A DNA stretch of 64,000 nucleotides, taken from the NCBI RefSeq assembly GCF_949628215.1, contig NC_134282.1, positions 9,112,223-9,176,222 of the forward strand. The letters run 5' to 3'. The DNA comes from Phalacrocorax aristotelis. Taxonomy: Eukaryota > Chordata > Aves > Suliformes > Phalacrocoracidae. Under the pieces are notes generated by a model. That model was not told where the DNA came from. It ran no database searches and saw only the letters and a list, made by a program, of their open reading frames with translations. Of the stretch, positions 60,501-64,000 are shown piece after piece (the stretch's first letter is position 1; each line of letters begins with the position of its first letter). A program made the translations under genes and the position numbers.

Positions 60501-61816
60501 TGGAGTGGAGTTGGCTCCGGGCGGCACGGCCTGGTTACAGCAAGAGTTAAAACCCAGACAAGTTATATGGTTCCAGCTTCTGGGAAGGGAGGACTTGGCA
60601 CTCGAGTGCCTTGTTTTAGTAAACAAGGTAAATATAGTGACAAAAATGGACTTTTATCTGCAGGCTTGAGTTTGGCTTTAGTCATGCAATTCAGTTATCT
60701 CAGTACATGTAGGGAATGTTATTATTTATAATTTATCTATCTTGATATGAATTTTAAGTGTTGTATTTGTAAATCTGATTTCAAGACTACTATTTTTGCA
60801 GACTGATTCATGGCACGAGTGTATTTCTGTGTCAGATAGTGTTAGGCTGTATCACATAGTTCTGATTACCCTGATGTTTAGTCACAGAATCCCAGAATGG
60901 TAGGGGTTGGAAGGGACCTCTGGAGATCACCTCATCCAACCCCCTGCTTGAGCAGGCACACCCAGAGCAGGGTCACAGGACCGCGTCCAGGCATTTGAAT
61001 GTCTCCAGGGAAGGGACTCCACAACCTCTCTGGGCAGCCTGTGCCACTGCTCTGGCACCTGAACAGGAAAGAAGTTTTTCCTCATATTGAGGTGGAACTT
61101 CTCATGTTCCGACTTGTGCCCATTGGCCCTTGGCCTGTCATTGGGCACCACAGCAAAGACTCTGGTCCCATCCTCTTGATACCTGCCCTTCACATATTTA
61201 TAAGTATTGATAAGATTCCCCCCTCAGTCTTCTCCAGGCTGAACAAACCCAGGTCTCTCAGCCTTTCCTCATAAGGGAGATGCTCCAGCCCCCTGACCAT
61301 CTTGGTAGCTCTCTGCTGGACTTGCTTGAGCAGTCCATCAAATGTTCTCTCACAAATGTCTTGCATTAGTGTTATGTTTTAACAGCCAGCTGGATTCCTC
61401 TTAACTTTTAACTCTTTCTGCCTGAAGCAGATTTAGCCAGAAGTAAAGCTTCTATCTCAGAGGGAGCTCACACACACAAAAATCCCAACCCCAAACTGTT
61501 TTAAAGGTGAAGTGGATATCTTATTTATTGTGCCTTTTTATAGGGTCGATTTCTCAGCGTGTGCTTAAACGAAGAGATCTTGAGACAAGGGCTTGGCAGA
61601 ACAGCGCGCATTGAAGGGCTACACCATGATTCCCGCCTGTACTGGAAACTTCACAAAAGACTGCTTCGAGCGGAGTTAAAGGCCTTGAAGAAAAACAAAG
61701 GAATATGGAAAGAAGAAAGCTACTCTGAAAGAATTAGAGATCGTATAAGCAACAATAAATTTGTACAGACATTGAAACAATTTGCAAGCTGGATAAGACG
61801 TTCTATTTACAGGTGA
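57513..61816 (+). CDS. C3orf33: C3orf33 homologue, five coding exons
   Basis: Small membrane protein of the vertebrate C3orf33 family. Five exons (729 bases) encode 242 residues. N-terminus [22 protein letters not shown]; one hydrophobic segment at about 30-46 ([15 protein letters not shown]); then a region the family annotates as a staphylococcal-nuclease-like OB fold ([51 protein letters not shown]). The basic C-terminal part includes [18 protein letters not shown] and ends SWIRRSIYR. Human C3orf33 is near 294 residues by memory; the missing part is in the charged tail. Older work reported AP-1/ERK signalling; more recent work, as I recall, places it in the mitochondrial inner membrane (MISO). 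The sequence does not decide between these. The start has a strong Kozak context (GCCATGG). The gene follows SLC33A1 on the same strand, as in human. Confidence 0.93.
57682..57741 (+). CDS. C3orf33: C3orf33 coding exon 2
   Basis: Encodes residues 28-47, [20 protein letters not shown], the single hydrophobic segment. Phase 0 at both ends. Acceptor CCCGCAG; donor GTGAGT. Confidence 0.9.
59499..59652 (+). CDS. C3orf33: C3orf33 coding exon 3
   Basis: Encodes residues 48-98 and one base of codon 99: [20 protein letters not shown] to [11 protein letters not shown]. Matches the human VKLRGRL...GLEIEHIPI segment. Acceptor CAATAG; donor GTAAGT. Confidence 0.93.
60467..60627 (+). CDS. C3orf33: C3orf33 coding exon 4
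   Basis: Encodes residues 99-152: [47 protein letters not shown]. Acceptor AATCAG; donor GTAAAT. Confidence 0.93.
60882..61335 (-). mobile_element. 5'-truncated CR1 LINE, antisense
   Basis: A CR1 fragment of about 455 bases in C3orf33 intron 4, minus orientation. The 3' end appears first on the plus strand (TCACAGAATCCCAGAATGG, then GGGTTGGAAGGGACCTC). The reverse complement encodes CR1 ORF2 pieces ([25 protein letters not shown]) with frame breaks, so it is an older or different subfamily from the copy at 50020. Confidence 0.92.
61544..61816 (+). CDS. C3orf33: C3orf33 coding exon 5 (terminal)
   Basis: Encodes residues 153-242 and a TGA stop (61814-61816): [51 protein letters not shown], ending SWIRRSIYR. 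The stop lies inside a donor-like ACAG/GTGAAC, so splicing onward cannot be excluded. The end does align in character with the basic human C-terminus. Confidence 0.9.
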   Translation, partial: GRFLSVCLNEEILRQGLGRTARIEGLHHDSRLYWKLHKRLLRAELKALKKNKGIWKEESYSERIRDRISNNKFVQTLKQFASWIRRSIYR

Positions 61817-62720
61817 ACAGGGGGACTTGTTTGGAGGAATGCCAGTTACCTACGCTATGTGCTTTGGGTAAAGTAGAGGTTTATGATAAAAAAAACAGTG
61901 CCATAATTTTGAGGGTCCCTGTCTCGAACAGAAAACCCGTGAAGTTACCTAATGCTGTAGTATAATCCACCAGTGGGATTGAACATCAGCAGTAGTATGC
62001 AGGTCACCAATTAAAATCTTCTGAAGCCAAACTTTTCCACAATAATGTCCTAAATTAGTTGTCCAGTTTTCCACCTGCTAAATACACACACAGCTGTGTT
62101 AGCTAACTAGTGAAAGCAGTCAACAGTCCAGTTTTTAGGAGGTGCAGAGTATTAGTTCACAGTGTTCGGCCGTAAATGCTTCTCTGTTACATGTCATTAC
62201 TATACATTGCTTAGAAAACTCCATTTCAGACCTTCGCAAAGCTTGTGGTATGTGTTTACACACAAGCGTTTTGTTTGAATTCTATTCTTACACTTTTGTG
62301 TATAATTTGTGTTTTAAAAAACCTTTCATCTTGAGTAATACGTTGCATTGTTACCTGTATAAAAGGTAATTTGTTATGGCTGATCTTAAAAGCTGATAAG
62401 GTCATAACAACCAAAGTTCCTTGGAAAAAAAAAAAGTCACTTGGTATATCAGAGTATAAATTAATATGTCAGTAATCCATGTTTCTAGAAGACAGTGCTC
62501 ATTTGAGGAGGAAAACTTATGCTATTTTTTCTGATGGCTCTATAAATATCTAAAATTGGATGAAAATAAGACTTTAACATGGAATTTGAAAAGGTGGACC
62601 ATAGTGTGCGAAGAACTTAAATTCTCATTCTTGTTTTGGTTTTGAAATACTTGTTAAGTATATGAGAGTGTATTATTTATTTACAAAATATTATCAGAAT
62701 AAAGATTGAATTTCTTGTGT
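61817..62720 (+). other. C3orf33: Probable C3orf33 3' UTR
   Basis: AT-rich non-coding sequence from the stop codon to about 20 bases beyond the AATAAA at 62698-62703. No other feature was seen in it. Confidence 0.55.
62698..62703 (+). terminator. C3orf33: Candidate polyadenylation signal of C3orf33
   Basis: AATAAA followed within about 15 bases by a GT-rich TTCTTGTGTTCATTG, a good cleavage context, 880 bases past the stop codon. Confidence 0.55.
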
Positions 62721-64000
62721 TCATTGTTACATTTTATATACCAAGCACTTGACCTTAGTTTAACCTCTCACTGTCCCAATATTTATTTAAAGTTAAGTGT
62801 TTTACGGATTTTCTTTCTTTCTGTGTATTTTTTTACCAATCAAATACTAGGAGGAAGAGTGTGGTACAAAAAAATCTTAATAACTGAACACTGCTTGTCT
62901 GAAAATTAGTTGCTATGTCATAATTATCTCTGCTCATTTCAGGGTAAAATTGTTAATCCTGAGATCTTAAAAAAACACAGCCTTCCCTTGGGTAAGAGTA
63001 GATGTCAGTGCTGCTTTATTACTTTTGTTCCTGGGTCCTTTCAGGGGTGCGGCTGGTTTTTGCAAAGCAGTGAGCAGCAAGCCATGAAGTACCTGCAGCA
63101 CAGTTATTTGGATACAAATGTGAGGAAGAGGAAAAGCAGCTCTGCGGGCAGAGGCAGAGCTTGATGGGAGCTGGAAACCAGGTACCTGTGTCTGCTTTAA
63201 AAAAAAAAAAAACACAACGAAAAAGGAAAAAACCATGAGGCATCTGTTTTTAAGTGTGATACAGTAAAGGACTGGGACAATCACTGCTGTGGTACTTCGA
63301 CATAGAGTCATTAAGGTTGGAAAAGACCTCTAGGATCATCAAGTCCAACCATAGAACATAAAAGTCATGCAGATGGTTAGGGATTTGGGACCAGCTGTTG
63401 CATCCTCCAAAGCAAAACTCAAAGTTGACTTTTAACCCCAAACTACAAATTTGGTCTCAGCAATAATCCACGTCTCATGGGTGGTTATAGGTGTTCCTGT
63501 TTCTACATTTGGTAGAAGGAGCTTTTCCAAACTGACTGTAATTGTACAGTTATAATGGGGTTTTGCTGTAATAATTAAATATAACTCTACCTGGACTTTG
63601 CCCTTCTGTTATGTAAATGAGCCCTAGTAGGATTTATCACAAAAATCCACTGTAGAGGTGAGAGAAAAATCTCAGGAAACCGCATGCTATGTTTCTAGCA
63701 AGCAGAGGTGAGGTGTGGGTGAATATGAACCAAGTTTGTTCCCCCCAAGTCTTGGCTTCAGCCCTTTTTGCCCTTGATGGAGTTCAGAAAAGCCCTAGAG
63801 ATTTTTCTAAATTACAGCAAATTGTTGTATCCTTTGGATTAGATTGTGGCTTGTGAAGGATTTTTAAAAGATGGAAATACAGCTGCTTTATCGCTTGTTT
63901 ATCCACCTCTTAGTTTTAACTATGTTTTTGAAGTTTCCCTCCCTGTATTTGTGGCCATGAGGTAGTCTAACAAATAATTTCAGAAGGAACTATAGAAAGT
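62721..64000. other. Intergenic region beyond C3orf33
   Basis: AT-rich DNA with a poly-A run near 63200 and a short CR1 end (63301-63351). No exon is supported. In human the next gene would be PLCH1, which is not reached here. Confidence 0.6.
63301..63351 (-). mobile_element. Short CR1 3' end
   Basis: About 50 bases: CATAGAGTCATTAAGGTTGG, AAAAGACCTCTAGGATCATC, AAGTCCAACC. This is the reverse complement of the CR1 3' terminus and shares the same variant as the copy ending at 50662, so both belong to one subfamily. Everything 5' of it is lost. Confidence 0.8.

Noticed and set aside
1-64000. CRISPR arrays, prokaryotic operons, defence islands or phage modules
   Set aside because: The window is vertebrate chromosomal DNA with spliced genes. 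No spaced direct-repeat arrays or bacterial-type gene clusters were seen.

Overview
This window is a piece of a bird (avian) nuclear genome. Three intron-containing vertebrate genes read through cleanly with GT-AG splice sites. The interspersed repeats are CR1 (chicken repeat 1) LINE fragments with the typical avian 3' end, and the housekeeping promoters are GC-rich islands. The gene order GMPS - SLC33A1 - C3orf33 matches human 3q25, seen here in inverted orientation. I cannot name the species.

Layout. 1-10,050: intergenic sequence downstream of GMPS with no supportable gene. 10,055-41,235 (minus): GMPS, 16 coding exons encoding 693 residues, preceded on the transcript by a CpG-rich promoter and followed by a 3' UTR of up to about 3.2 kb. 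41,236-42,943: the shared divergent promoter interval between GMPS and SLC33A1, with a GC-rich island at each end and an AT-rich middle. 42,944-53,076 (plus): SLC33A1, six coding exons, 543 residues, with a 5'-truncated CR1 in intron 4. 53,077-57,360: SLC33A1 3' UTR and intergenic DNA. 57,513-61,816 (plus): the C3orf33 homologue, five coding exons, 242 residues, with an antisense CR1 in intron 4 and a polyadenylation signal near 62,700. 62,704-64,000: intergenic, with a short CR1 end.

How the genes relate. The three genes are neighbours by conserved synteny and do not form an operon or pathway. GMPS makes GMP from XMP in the cytosol. SLC33A1 carries acetyl-CoA into the endoplasmic reticulum lumen. 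C3orf33 is a small single-pass membrane protein with a nuclease-like fold whose role is only partly known. GMPS and SLC33A1 are transcribed away from each other. SLC33A1 and C3orf33 run head to tail with about 4.4 kb between stop and start codons.

I assembled the exons by hand: every splice boundary keeps frame, and the sums (2,082, 1,632 and 729 coding bases) give uninterrupted proteins. I found no undescribed biological system. The less ordinary items are a shortened C3orf33 tail whose stop codon lies inside a splice-donor-like motif, a long GMPS 3' UTR with a small decayed minisatellite ending in a hairpin, a 10-bp-arm inverted repeat with homeodomain-type cores in the intergenic DNA, and a CR1 copy whose reverse-transcriptase tail is still open.
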